In this document: positions 9,227-15,746 of the stretch, piece after piece
Layout of the letters: every line of letters begins with the position of its first letter
How positions within the stretch are numbered: position 1 is the stretch's first letter
Assembly: GCF_035953295.1 (NCBI RefSeq)
Contig: NZ_CP108370.1
Coordinates: forward strand, 6,619,001-6,683,000
DNA length: 64,000 nt
Reading direction: 5' to 3'
DNA from: Streptomyces sp. NBC_01335
GTDB lineage: Bacteria > Actinomycetota > Actinomycetes > Streptomycetales > Streptomycetaceae
The notes under the pieces: generated by a model
The model's database searches: none
Told to the model about the DNA's origin: nothing
The model's input: the letters and a program-made list of their open reading frames with translations, nothing else
Program-made: the position numbers and the translations under genes

Positions 9227-10453
9227 GTGACCGACCCGCTCGACGTCGTCGTCTGCGAACCGCTGCGCACCCCGATCGGCCGTTTCGGCGGCTCCTTCGC
9301 GCAGTCGACCCCCGCCGCCCTCGCCGCACGCCTCGTCTCCGAGGTCGTCGCGCGGACCGGCGTCGACCCGGACCGGATCGACGAGGTCATCCTCGGCCAC
9401 TCCTACCCGACCTCCGAGGCACCCGCCATCGGCCGGGTCGCCGCACTCGACGCGGGTCTCCCCGTCACCGTCACGGGTACGCAGGTCGACCGGCGCTGCG
9501 GCTCGGGCCTCCAAGCCGTCCTGGACGCGGCGATGCAGATCCGTACGGGCTTCAGCGAGGTCGTGATCGCGGGCGGGGTCGACGTCATGAGCGCCGCCCC
9601 CTACTACACCCACGACGGACGCTGGGGCATCAAGGGTCCCGGCCTCCAGCTCCACGACTCCCTCGCGCGTGGCCGGGCCACCGCCGGCGGCCTCCACCAC
9701 CCCGTCCCCGGCGGCATGATCGAGACGGCCGAGAACCTGCGCCGGACGTACGGGATCAGCCGTGAGGACCAGGACGCGCTCGCCCTGCGCTCCCAGCGGC
9801 GCGCCGCCCGCGCCGCCGCCGAGGGCCGGTACGACGCGGAGATCGTCCCCGTCACCGTCCGGACCCGCAAGGGCGAGCTGACCGTGAGCGCCGACGAGCA
9901 CCCCCGCCCCGACACCACCGCCGAGCAACTGGCCGCGCTGCGCACGGTGATGGGGAAGTCCGACCCGGAGGCGACGGTCACCGCCGGCAACGCCAGCGGC
10001 CAGAACGACGCCGCTGCCGCCTGCCTGGTCACCAGCGCCGCCACCGCCGAACGCCTGGGCCTGACCCCGCTGGTGCGGCTGGTCTCCTTCGCCCGCGCCG
10101 GTGTTCCCGCCTCGACCATGGGCATCGGCCCGGTGCCCGCCACCCGGACGGCGCTGGAGCGTGCCGGACTCACCCTCGCCGACCTCGACCTCATCGAGAT
10201 CAACGAGGCCTTCGCCGCCCAGGTCCTCGCCTGCACCCGCGAGTTGGGTCTCGGCGAGAAGGACCACGAGCAGCGGATCAACGTCAACGGTTCCGGCATC
10301 TCCCTCGGCCACCCCGTCGGCGCCACCGGCGCCCGCATCCTGGCCACCCTCAGCCGGGAGATGCACCGGTCCGGGGCCCGCTACGGCCTGGAGACCATGT
10401 GCATCGGCGGCGGCCAGGGTCTCGCCGCGATCTTCGAGCGCGTCACCGGCTGA
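9227..10453 (+). CDS. Thiolase, acetyl-CoA C-acyltransferase family
   Basis: A 408-residue thiolase that cleaves 3-ketoacyl-CoA with CoA to acetyl-CoA, or condenses acetyl-CoA units in reverse. The acyl-accepting cysteine is Cys91 in DRRCGSGLQAV, the second motif is NEAFAAQVLA, and the C-terminal GLETMCIGGGQGLA carries the base cysteine; GHPVGATGARI supplies the conserved histidine. I chose the GTG at 9227 (reading MTDPLDVVVCEP) because AGAGAGAGG lies about 7 nt upstream; the longer open frame extending to 8270 is antisense to the dehydrogenase and not coding. With the divergent dehydrogenase this makes a two-step beta-oxidation pair. Confidence 0.9.
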   Translation: MTDPLDVVVCEPLRTPIGRFGGSFAQSTPAALAARLVSEVVARTGVDPDRIDEVILGHSYPTSEAPAIGRVAALDAGLPVTVTGTQVDRRCGSGLQAVLDAAMQIRTGFSEVVIAGGVDVMSAAPYYTHDGRWGIKGPGLQLHDSLARGRATAGGLHHPVPGGMIETAENLRRTYGISREDQDALALRSQRRAARAAAEGRYDAEIVPVTVRTRKGELTVSADEHPRPDTTAEQLAALRTVMGKSDPEATVTAGNASGQNDAAAACLVTSAATAERLGLTPLVRLVSFARAGVPASTMGIGPVPATRTALERAGLTLADLDLIEINEAFAAQVLACTRELGLGEKDHEQRINVNGSGISLGHPVGATGARILATLSREMHRSGARYGLETMCIGGGQGLAAIFERVTG

Positions 10454-10499
10454 CCGGCCGCACCGGTGGACGTACCTTCACGGATCCACCGGATACGAC

Positions 10500-10543
10500 G
10501 GAAGGCCCGGCCGGGGAGCGGACACTCCCCGGCCGGGCCTTCC
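10500..10543. terminator. Strong bidirectional terminator
   Basis: Perfect 19-bp GC-rich stem (10500-10518 with 10525-10543) and a 6-nt loop between the convergent thiolase and chaplin genes. It can serve both directions. Confidence 0.85.
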
Positions 10544-10555
10544 CCGCGACGTACG

Positions 10556-11227
10556 TCAGTTGCGCGCGTCCCGGGCACGGCGCATCAGCAGCACCCCGCC
10601 GAGCAGCATCGCGGCGCTCGTGCCGGCGGCCAGGCCGGTGGTGGCCGCACCGGTCTCGGCCAGCTCCGGCGGAGCCGGTGCGACGGGGGTACCCGACGGC
10701 GGCTCGTCGGCCGGGGGCTCCTCCGCCGGGGGCTCCTCCGACGGCGGCTGGTCGACCGGCGGCTGGGCGGTGGGGGGCTGGTCGACCGGCGGCTGGTCGG
10801 TGGGAGGCTGGTTCACCGGAGGCTGGTCCACGGGGGGCTGGTCGACGGGCGGCTGGTCGACCGGAGGCTGGTCGACGGGGGGCTGGTCGACCGGCGGCTG
10901 GTCCACGGGCGGCTGGTCCACCGGGGGCTGGTCGACCGGCGGCAGATCGATGGGCGGCAGGTCCACCGGAGGCAGGTCGGGCGTGTCCGCGTTGACGCAG
11001 GTGTTGCCGAAGGCCGGGTTGAGCAGCGCGATGACGTTCACCGTGTTGCCGCACACGTTGACCGGGACGTGGACGGGGACCTGGACCACGTTTCCTGAGC
11101 CGACCCCGGGGGAGCCGACCGCCGCGCCGGACGCGCCGGCATCGGCGTACGCCTGGCTGCCGGCGACGGAGAGGAGCCCCGTGGCGGCGGCGATGAGCAG
11201 CGTGTTTTTCTTCAGAACCTGTCGCAT
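10556..11227 (-). CDS. Sortase-anchored long chaplin with proline repeat
   Basis: A 223-residue cell-wall surface protein. A signal peptide (MRQVLKKNTLLIAAATGLLSV, cleaved near AYA-DAG) precedes a single chaplin domain of about 40 residues containing the two conserved cysteines (VPVNVCGNTVNVI, then NPAFGNTCVNA). Then come 19 consecutive five-residue units of the PPVDQ type, a linker, a sortase motif LAETG, a hydrophobic stretch and a basic tail RRARDARN. Chaplins assemble into amyloid-like fibrils that lower surface tension for aerial growth. The known long chaplins (ChpA-C) carry two chaplin domains, so one domain on a repeat stalk is atypical. The ATG at 11225-11227 has AAGGAAG 8 nt upstream; an extended frame to 11293 is less likely. 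Its promoter is the class B element at 11357-11384. Confidence 0.92.
   Translation of the reverse strand: MRQVLKKNTLLIAAATGLLSVAGSQAYADAGASGAAVGSPGVGSGNVVQVPVHVPVNVCGNTVNVIALLNPAFGNTCVNADTPDLPPVDLPPIDLPPVDQPPVDQPPVDQPPVDQPPVDQPPVDQPPVDQPPVDQPPVNQPPTDQPPVDQPPTAQPPVDQPPSEEPPAEEPPADEPPSGTPVAPAPPELAETGAATTGLAAGTSAAMLLGGVLLMRRARDARN
10688..10972 (-). repeat. 15-bp coding repeat, 19 units (PPVDQ)
   Basis: Nineteen in-frame 15-bp units inside the long chaplin gene, encoding mainly PPVDQ, with variants PPVDL, PPIDL, PPVNQ, PPTDQ, PPTAQ and a more acidic end (PPSEE, PPAEE, PPADE). Eight consecutive units are identical at the protein level. Such arrays vary in length between strains and probably form an extended wall-spanning stalk. 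Confidence 0.85.
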
Positions 11228-11356
11228 TTCCTGCTCTTCCTTGGAAATTTCCGTATGAGTGGACTCGTCCGAGGAATGCCGGACGGGCTTCACTGGGCGA
11301 CCGGGGCCGGAGACCTTGGCGGGGCAGACGTCCCACGTGCGCGCTGGATAACAGCC

Positions 11357-11384
11357 CTAACGAAACGCGCCCGCGATGGAAACT
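11357..11384 (-). promoter_or_regulatory. Class B promoter of the long chaplin
   Basis: On the minus strand AGTTTC (11384-11379) is followed after 16 nt by CGTTAG (11362-11357). The same AGTTTC-N16-CGTT arrangement precedes the short chaplin and the small secreted gene at 13108. It lies 129 nt before the start codon. Confidence 0.6.
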
Positions 11385-11520
11385 CGGAGATTTGCGGGAA
11401 AGTTTTTGTCACTCGAACGGGTTACGTGCGAATGCAGTCAATGACGCACTGTCCGAAAAAAGGTTGCCTCCACGCCTCAACGCCTCACAACCGGAAGGTG
11501 GGGGCGTCTTCCCTGCGCTG

Positions 11521-11584
11521 TCCCGCTGTCCCGCTGTCCCGCTGTCCCGCTGTCCCGCTGTCCCGCTGTCCCGCTGTCCCGCTG
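11521..11584. repeat. 8-bp tandem repeat, eight perfect copies
   Basis: The unit TCCCGCTG repeats eight times without mismatch and ends in TCCGCG. The phase GCTGTCCCGC matches the left arm of the palindrome at 24540-24569. A perfect array of this kind is prone to slippage and probably differs between isolates. It lies about 210 bp upstream of the first rodlin promoter. Confidence 0.9.
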
Positions 11585-11796
11585 TCCGCGGCCGGGGCGG
11601 GTGCGCCGCGGGTGCGATTTCCATGACGAATACAACGGAATTCCTGGAGGGCCTCAGCGGAACCTTCGGGGCCGCGCAGGGGCCGTGCGTGAGCCGCGCA
11701 GGCTCGCACGCGTGGTCGGGCGCCCACTCGGACGGGCAGCGATTCCCGCATTTCCGCAGGTGGGCGAGGCGGTTGCCAGGCAATCGGGTGAATGCG

Positions 11797-11824
11797 GAGA
11801 ACCAAAGCCCGGGCAGCGAGTTGA
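11797..11824 (+). promoter_or_regulatory. Class A rodlin promoter
   Basis: GAGAAC-N16-AGTTGA, continuing as AGTTGATCAG, 45 nt before the rodlin start at 11870. The same element precedes the other two rodlins. It resembles the sigma-BldN promoter pattern (roughly CGTAAC-N16-CGTTGA) as I recall it for bldM, rodlin and chaplin genes. Confidence 0.65.
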
Positions 11825-11869
11825 TCAGGCCGCTCCTCCACGGGGCAACGAGTACGAGAAGGGTTAATC

Positions 11870-12271
11870 GTGATCAAGAAGGTTCTGGCGACGGGTGCCG
11901 TCGCCGCATCCATCCTCGGTCTCGGGGCCACGCAGGCCATGGCCATCGGCAACGACGGCGGCACGACCTCGGTCAACGGCAACGGTGCCACGCAGTCCTA
12001 CGGCAACGCCGAGACGCGCGGTGACTGGAGCCCGCAGTTCGGCCTGGTCCAGGGCTCGCTGAACAAGCCCTGCGTCGGGCTGCCGCTCAAGGCCAACCTC
12101 GGTTCGCTCATCGGCCTGGTCCCGATCTCGGTCCAGGACATCAACGTGCTGTCCTCGCCGCAGAACCAGCAGTGCACCGAGAACTCGACCCAGGCGAAGG
12201 GCGACGAGGCGCTGTCGCACATCCTGGACGACATCCCGATCCTCTCCGGCAACGGCGCCGCCAACAACTGA
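11870..12271 (+). CDS. rdl: Rodlin (copy 1)
   Basis: A 133-residue secreted rodlin. Rodlins act with chaplins to arrange fibrils into the paired-rod layer on aerial hyphae and spores. It has a signal peptide (MIKKVLATGAVAASILGLGA, cleaved after AMA), then a mature part opening [14 protein letters not shown], with the conserved SLNKPC and NQQC cysteines, and the family end ILSGNGAANN. The GTG at 11870 has AGAAGGG upstream. Its 3' half is nearly identical in DNA to the second rodlin (12088-12230 against 13848-13990 differ at only two positions), suggesting recent gene conversion. It is transcribed from its own class A promoter and terminated by the hairpin at 12308-12349. Confidence 0.95.
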   Translation: MIKKVLATGAVAASILGLGATQAMAIGNDGGTTSVNGNGATQSYGNAETRGDWSPQFGLVQGSLNKPCVGLPLKANLGSLIGLVPISVQDINVLSSPQNQQCTENSTQAKGDEALSHILDDIPILSGNGAANN

Positions 12272-12279
12272 TCCACGCG

Positions 12280-12305
12280 CCCGCCAGGGATTGCGGGACA
12301 GCCCT
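12280..12305. repeat. Dispersed palindrome remnant
   Basis: Twenty-six bases identical at 25 positions to 24546-24571, where the same sequence forms a full hairpin. Here the outer left arm is missing. It suggests a mobile or copied palindromic intergenic repeat. Confidence 0.6.
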
Positions 12306-12307
12306 GA

Positions 12308-12349
12308 GGGCCCGGGCCGACGGCCTTCCTCCCCGTCCGGCCCGGGCCC
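12308..12349 (+). terminator. Terminator of first rodlin
   Basis: Perfect 12-bp stem (GGGCCCGGGCCG at 12308-12319 with 12338-12349) and an 18-nt loop, 36 nt after the stop codon. Confidence 0.75.
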
Positions 12350-12473
12350 GTCCTCCGCCGTCTCCGCGGCAGTGTTCCTGACGGCCGTCCGTGCCCGCGT
12401 GCCTGTCGCGACGCCGACGGTCGTCGGATCATCGCACCATGCGGGTGGATTTCCAGAAAATCTCTCCTGTGAG

Positions 12474-12501
12474 AGTTTCGATTCCGCCAGCTCCTCGTTA
12501 T
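12474..12501 (+). promoter_or_regulatory. Class B promoter of the short chaplin
   Basis: AGTTTC (12474-12479), 16 nt, CGTTAT (12496-12501). The last base lies 95 nt before the start codon at 12597, exactly the distance seen for the gene at 13108. Confidence 0.6.
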
Positions 12502-12596
12502 GAAGGAAAGCGTCGGAGTGACGAGCGATCGACAGAACGCTCGTGCGGCACGAAATGCGTGACCGCCTCGGACTCCGTCGCGAGAAAGGGATGAAA

Positions 12597-12830
12597 ATGA
12601 AGTACACCAAGGTTGCCGCTGTCGCCGCCGGAACCCTGATGGCGCTGGGTGCCGCCGCCCCCGCCATGGCCGACGCCGGTGCCGAGGGCGTCGCCGCCGG
12701 TTCCCCGGGCGTTCTCTCCGGGAACGTCATCCAGGTTCCGATCCACATTCCGCTCAACGTCTGCGGCAACACGATCAACGTGATCGGCCTGCTGAACCCG
12801 GCGTTCGGCAACACCTGCGTCAACGCCTGA
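12597..12830 (+). CDS. chp: Short chaplin, ChpH-like
   Basis: A 77-residue secreted short chaplin, the same length as S. coelicolor ChpH. The signal peptide (MKYTKVAAVAAGTLMALG, cleaved near AMA-DAG) is followed by one chaplin domain with SGNVIQVPIHIPLNVC, GNTINVIGLLNPAFG and a final NTCVNA; the two cysteines form the conserved disulfide. Short chaplins are released from the cell and self-assemble into amyloid fibrils at the air-water interface. I chose the second ATG (12597) because GAAAGGG lies 6 nt before it. The gene has its own class B promoter and the terminator at 12865-12894. Confidence 0.95.
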   Translation: MKYTKVAAVAAGTLMALGAAAPAMADAGAEGVAAGSPGVLSGNVIQVPIHIPLNVCGNTINVIGLLNPAFGNTCVNA

Positions 12831-12864
12831 AAAAGGACCGGGTGAGCGGAGCTCACTCATGGTC

Positions 12865-12894
12865 GGCCCCGGATCGCCTCGGCGACCCGGGGCC
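12865..12894 (+). terminator. Terminator of the short chaplin
   Basis: Perfect 8-bp stem GGCCCCGG/CCGGGGCC (12865-12872, 12887-12894) with a 14-nt loop, 34 nt after the stop. Confidence 0.6.
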
Positions 12895-12984
12895 TTCGCC
12901 TTTCGCCGCGGAGAACGGCCCCGCGAGCCAGGGGGACGGGGTAAGGGCTTGCCGGAGAAGGTCCGGAAAATTACCGTCCCACAC

Positions 12985-13012
12985 AGTTTCCGGGGCCATC
13001 CGGGCTCGTTGT
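12985..13012 (+). promoter_or_regulatory. Class B promoter of small secreted gene
   Basis: AGTTTC (12985-12990), 16 nt, CGTTGT (13007-13012), ending 95 nt before the start codon at 13108. It matches the chaplin promoter in sequence, spacing and leader length. Confidence 0.6.
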
Positions 13013-13107
13013 CCTGGTGCAAGCGGCAGGAGTCACAAGCAAAGAAGGCTTGTGTGCGGTCGCCCTGAGCGGCCGATACGGCTGCCGCTCCAGAAGGGAA
13101 GCTGAAA

Positions 13108-13401
13108 GTGAAGTACGCGAAGACCGCCGCGTTCCTTGCCGGTTCGGTGGTCGCCCTCGGAACGGCCGCCCCCGCGTTCGCCGCCGCGGCAGCACCCACC
13201 GCCCCCGTCTTCAGCCTCGACACCGGCCTGAACCAGGTCATGGACAACGCTCCGCAGGTCGTCGACGCGCTCGGCGGCACGGTGGACGGCGCGACGGAGA
13301 CGATGAAGAAGGACGGCACCGTCGGCAAGCTCGCCGGTGAGGCGAAGAGCGCCGCCAAGGGTGCGACGCCCCTTCTGGGCGGACTCTCGCTCGGCGGCTG
13401 A
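13108..13401 (+). CDS. Small secreted protein of the chaplin-rodlin locus
   Basis: A 97-residue protein I cannot assign to a family. It has a clear signal peptide (MKYAKTAAFLAGSVVALG, cleaved near AFA-AAA), whose first residues resemble those of the neighbouring chaplin (MKYTKVAAVAAG). The mature part of about 70 residues has no cysteine, contains an amphipathic central segment (NQVMDNAPQVVDALGGTV, then a lysine-rich KKDGTVGKLAGEAKSAAKG) and a glycine-rich end LLGGLSLGG. GTG start at 13108 with GGGAAG upstream. Its promoter shares sequence, spacing and leader length with the short chaplin, so it is probably coexpressed during aerial growth and may belong to the surface layer. The role is inferred from context only. 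Confidence 0.85.
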   Translation: MKYAKTAAFLAGSVVALGTAAPAFAAAAAPTAPVFSLDTGLNQVMDNAPQVVDALGGTVDGATETMKKDGTVGKLAGEAKSAAKGATPLLGGLSLGG

Positions 13402-13523
13402 CACCCGGTCACGGAAACCCCGCCTCTTCCCCCGGCCCGTCCGAGCGGAAAAGGCATTGCGCCGGACCGGTCCGCGCCGGAGGCCGACTTCGGGTCCGAA
13501 GGCCGACTTCCGGTGACGGAACA

Positions 13524-13568
13524 CCATTTGAGTGAACCGGCGCAACCAATCCCGCATCCGAGAGTTGA
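13524..13568 (+). promoter_or_regulatory. Class A rodlin promoter with upstream box
   Basis: CCATTTGAGTG (13524-13534), 6 nt, CGCAAC (13541-13546), 16 nt, AGTTGA (13563-13568), continuing into TCAG, 52 nt before the rodlin start. The 11-bp box recurs 6 nt before the -35 of the third rodlin and in weaker form (GCAATCGGGTG) at the first. Confidence 0.65.
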
Positions 13569-13620
13569 TCAGATCGCTCCGGACAGGCGGGCACGTAGAC
13601 ATTTCGAGAAGGGCATTTCC

Positions 13621-14031
13621 ATGTTCAAGAAGATTATGGCCTCCGCCGCCGTCGCGGCGTCCGTCGTCGGCGTCTCCGCGGCGTTCGCGCCGTCCGCCAT
13701 GGCCATCGGCAACGACGGCGGCACCACGTCCGTCAACGGCAACGGCGCCGTGCAGTCCTACGGCAACTCCGCCACCCACGGCGACTGGAGCCCGCAGTTC
13801 GCGCTCATCCAGGGCTCGCTGAACAAGCCCTGCATCGCGCTGCCGGCCAAGGCCAACCTCGGTTCGCTCATCGGCCTGGTCCCGATCACGGTCCAGGACA
13901 TCAACGTGCTGTCCTCGCCGCAGAACCAGCAGTGCACCGAGAACTCCACCCAGGCGAAGGGCGACGAGGCGCTGTCGCACATCCTGGACGGTCTCCCGAT
14001 CCTCTCGGGCAACGGCGTCGGCAACAGCTGA
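13621..14031 (+). CDS. rdl: Rodlin (copy 2)
   Basis: A 136-residue secreted rodlin with a signal peptide ([17 protein letters not shown], cleaved after AMA) and the conserved mature start [14 protein letters not shown], cysteines in SLNKPC and NQQC, and the ending [10 protein letters not shown]. The ATG at 13621 has GAGAAGGG upstream. It differs from copy 1 mainly in the signal peptide and the first half, while the 3' half is almost identical in DNA. It has its own class A promoter and a strong hairpin downstream. Confidence 0.95.
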   Translation: MFKKIMASAAVAASVVGVSAAFAPSAMAIGNDGGTTSVNGNGAVQSYGNSATHGDWSPQFALIQGSLNKPCIALPAKANLGSLIGLVPITVQDINVLSSPQNQQCTENSTQAKGDEALSHILDGLPILSGNGVGNS

Positions 14032-14345
14032 CGCGCACGGGTGCGGGGCGGTGCCGCGACGGCATCCCCCCGTACCCGTCGGGGCATCAGCACCCGACCG
14101 CATGGGGCCTGTTCCCCCGTACGACCGATCCTTCGGCCGTACGGAGGGGGCAGGCCCTTCGCCGTGTCCGCGGTTCGTCCGGCGGCTCCCGCCCGGCCGT
14201 ACGGGCGGGGCGCACCGCCGGGTGCGACCCCCGTACGGCCCCGGACCGGGACGGGGCCGGGCTCCCTGACCCGCCCCGGTAAGGCCGTTGGGCCGGATGC
14301 CGCAGTCCCGCCGCCGCGGCGGCCCAGCGGGGGTAGGGCTCTCCC
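14032..14345. other. Gap after second rodlin
   Basis: About 314 bases rich in CGTACGG-type inverted repeats. It contains the terminator at 14107-14155 and further partly self-complementary sequence to about 14270, then the likely ribosome binding region of the 58-residue ORF. I see no other gene. Confidence 0.6.
14107..14155 (+). terminator. Terminator of second rodlin
   Basis: Extended hairpin in which GCCTG and CCCCCGTACG on the left pair with CGTACGG, GGGG and CAGGC on the right, with a small bulge. Confidence 0.65.
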
Positions 14346-14522
14346 ATGGACCAGTACGACAGTCAGAATCCGCCGCAGGGGCAGCGGCCCGCGGAGAGCG
14401 ACACCCCCATCTACGACCGGCTGTTCGCCGAGTGGCAGGCGGCGAACCGAGGCTACGAGCCCGTGCCCGCGGCTCCCCGCGTTCCGGCGGCGCGAAATCA
14501 TCGCAAATCGCCCGAACAGTAG
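14346..14522 (+). CDS. Small 58-residue protein between rodlins
   Basis: An ORF of 58 codons starting at the ATG at 14346 (MDQYDSQNPPQGQRP) and ending TAG at 14520-14522. It has no signal peptide or membrane segment. The first 40 codons show strong third-position GC; the last dozen are less biased. The middle reads IYDRLFAEWQAANRGYEP, an acidic amphipathic helix. A G-rich stretch lies about 10 nt upstream. I do not recognise a family. It lies between the second and third rodlins in the same orientation, so coexpression is possible but it has no class A or B promoter that I can see. Confidence 0.55.
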   Translation: MDQYDSQNPPQGQRPAESDTPIYDRLFAEWQAANRGYEPVPAAPRVPAARNHRKSPEQ

Positions 14523-14554
14523 ACCAAAGGCGTCTATTTCACGCCAGATCAAAC

Positions 14555-14599
14555 CCATTTGAGTGGTACTGCGCAACCGAATCTGCGGCACGGGGTTGA
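14555..14599 (+). promoter_or_regulatory. Class A rodlin promoter with upstream box
   Basis: CCATTTGAGTG (14555-14565), 6 nt, CGCAAC (14572-14577), 16 nt, GGTTGA (14594-14599), continuing TCAA, 39 nt before the rodlin start. Geometry is the same as for copy 2. Confidence 0.65.
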
Positions 14600-14638
14600 T
14601 CAATACGTTCCACAACGGAACGCTCCGAAAGGTGAAGC

Positions 14639-15049
14639 GTGATGAAGAAGATGATGACCGGCGCGGCAATGGCTGTGTCCCTGATCGGCCTGTCCGTCGC
14701 CGCGGCTCCGATGGCCCTGGCGATCGGCAACGACGGCGGCACCACGACGGTCAACGGGAACGGTGCCGAGTCGGAGGTCGGCAACAGCGAGACCAGGGGC
14801 GCCTTCAGCCCCCAGAACCAGCTCATCCAGGGCACGCTGAACGACCTGTGCCTCGGTGTGCCGGTCAAGGCCAACGTGGGCTCGCTGATCGGGCTCATCC
14901 CGATCACGGTCCAGGACGTCAACGTTCTGGCCAACCCGCAGAACCAGCAGTGCGCGGACAACTCCACGCAGGCCAAGGGCGACGAGCCGCTGTCGCACGT
15001 CCTGGACGACATCCCGGTCCTCTCGGGCAACGGCGCCGGCAACAACTGA
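14639..15049 (+). CDS. rdl: Rodlin (copy 3)
   Basis: A 136-residue secreted rodlin, more divergent than copies 1 and 2 (mature part [20 protein letters not shown], then [15 protein letters not shown], ending [10 protein letters not shown]). It keeps the signal peptide, the two cysteines and the family ending. GTG at 14639 followed directly by ATG at 14642; AAAGG upstream fits either. Three rodlins in one locus is more than the two (RdlA, RdlB) of S. coelicolor. The gene ends in a strong bidirectional terminator. Confidence 0.93.
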   Translation: MMKKMMTGAAMAVSLIGLSVAAAPMALAIGNDGGTTTVNGNGAESEVGNSETRGAFSPQNQLIQGTLNDLCLGVPVKANVGSLIGLIPITVQDVNVLANPQNQQCADNSTQAKGDEPLSHVLDDIPVLSGNGAGNN

Positions 15050-15121
15050 CCCGCGCGCGGCCGGGCGGCCGGCGGGGTTCTTCCCGCCACCGCCCGCACC
15101 CGCGGGTGAGGCACCGCTCGT

Positions 15122-15161
15122 GACGATGCCCACCACCCCACGGGGGGTGGTGGGCATCGTC
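15122..15161. terminator. Strong bidirectional terminator
   Basis: Perfect 18-bp stem (15122-15139 with 15144-15161) and a 4-nt loop between the third rodlin and the convergent DUF5949 gene. Confidence 0.85.
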
Positions 15162-15245
15162 GTGTCCGGAGGAGCCGGAGGAGCCGGAAGGGCCGGAAAG
15201 GGCGGGGGAGTCGGTGGAGCCGGAGGTCCGGGCGAGTCGCGCCGG

Positions 15246-15746
15246 TCAGCCGAGTGCGCGCACCGGCATCAGGCAGTGGGCGGACGTGGCGACGATCTCG
15301 GGGTTCGCGGCGTACGCGCGCAACTGGTCTTCCGAGACCGGCCGTCCGGGCACCGCCTCGGGCCAGGGGCGGGTCGCGAACATGCCGTACACCTGGCCCT
15401 GGTCCCTGGTGGCGGCCAGCCACTCGTCGGGTGCCGGGTACTGCGCGGTGAAGTGGGGGAGGGTCAGGACGGCCTGGCCGGATTGGACGAGGAGCTTGAC
15501 CTGGAGTCCGGGCTGCTCGGCCGCGTTCGCGACGCCGCCGCCGACCTTGAGGCCGGCCCGTTCGAGCGCCGTCCGCATGGAGGCCTCGCCGACCACCGGA
15601 CCGTCCCGCCCGTCCCCGAGGGAGTAGGTCAGAAGAAAGGCGACATCGTGCCCGCTCTCGGGGTTCCGGCCGCTCCATCCGATCACGATCTGGGTGCCCA
15701 ACTGGGCAGGGGAGTAGGGGTAGGTGGACGTCTGGGAGGAAGTCAT
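15246..15746 (-). CDS. DUF5949 family protein
   Basis: A 166-residue cytosolic protein that matches what I recall of streptomycete DUF5949: start MTSSQTSTYPYSPAQLGTQ, the segment VIGWSGRNPESGHDVAFLL, LKVGGGV, VKLLVQSGQAVLTLPHF, and the characteristic VYGMFATRPWPEAVPGRP followed by TSAHCLMPVRALG. The function is unknown. I chose the ATG at 15744-15746; a TAGGGT hexamer 7 nt before it suggests a leaderless transcript. It is convergent with the rodlin locus. Confidence 0.8.
   Translation of the reverse strand: MTSSQTSTYPYSPAQLGTQIVIGWSGRNPESGHDVAFLLTYSLGDGRDGPVVGEASMRTALERAGLKVGGGVANAAEQPGLQVKLLVQSGQAVLTLPHFTAQYPAPDEWLAATRDQGQVYGMFATRPWPEAVPGRPVSEDQLRAYAANPEIVATSAHCLMPVRALG

Larger units (their letters stand above)
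11228..11869. other. Regulatory gap between long chaplin and first rodlin
   Basis: About 640 bases between divergent surface-protein genes. It holds the minus-strand class B promoter (11357-11384), a run of eight identical 8-bp units (11521-11584) and the plus-strand rodlin promoter (11797-11824). Short open frames here overlap the rodlin gene out of frame and lack coding character. Confidence 0.7.
12272..12596. other. Gap between first rodlin and short chaplin
   Basis: About 325 bases with no gene. It contains a 26-bp dispersed-repeat remnant (12280-12305), the rodlin terminator (12308-12349), the class B chaplin promoter (12474-12501) and a leader of about 90 nt. Confidence 0.65.

Noticed and set aside
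6977..10366. Minus-strand open frame of about 1,130 codons
   Set aside because: It overlaps the 3-hydroxyacyl-CoA dehydrogenase out of frame and the thiolase antisense, and reads as repetitive Gly/Arg sequence.
10101..11258. Plus-strand protein with GGWSTGG repeats
   Set aside because: This is the complement of the PPVDQ repeat region of the long chaplin; it lacks a start signal and a stable domain.
11521..11584. CRISPR array
   Set aside because: The repeats are 8 bp and abut without spacers; no cas genes nearby.
11392..12024. Coding frame through the 8-bp array into the rodlin gene
   Set aside because: It runs out of frame through rodlin copy 1 and its translation is low-complexity.
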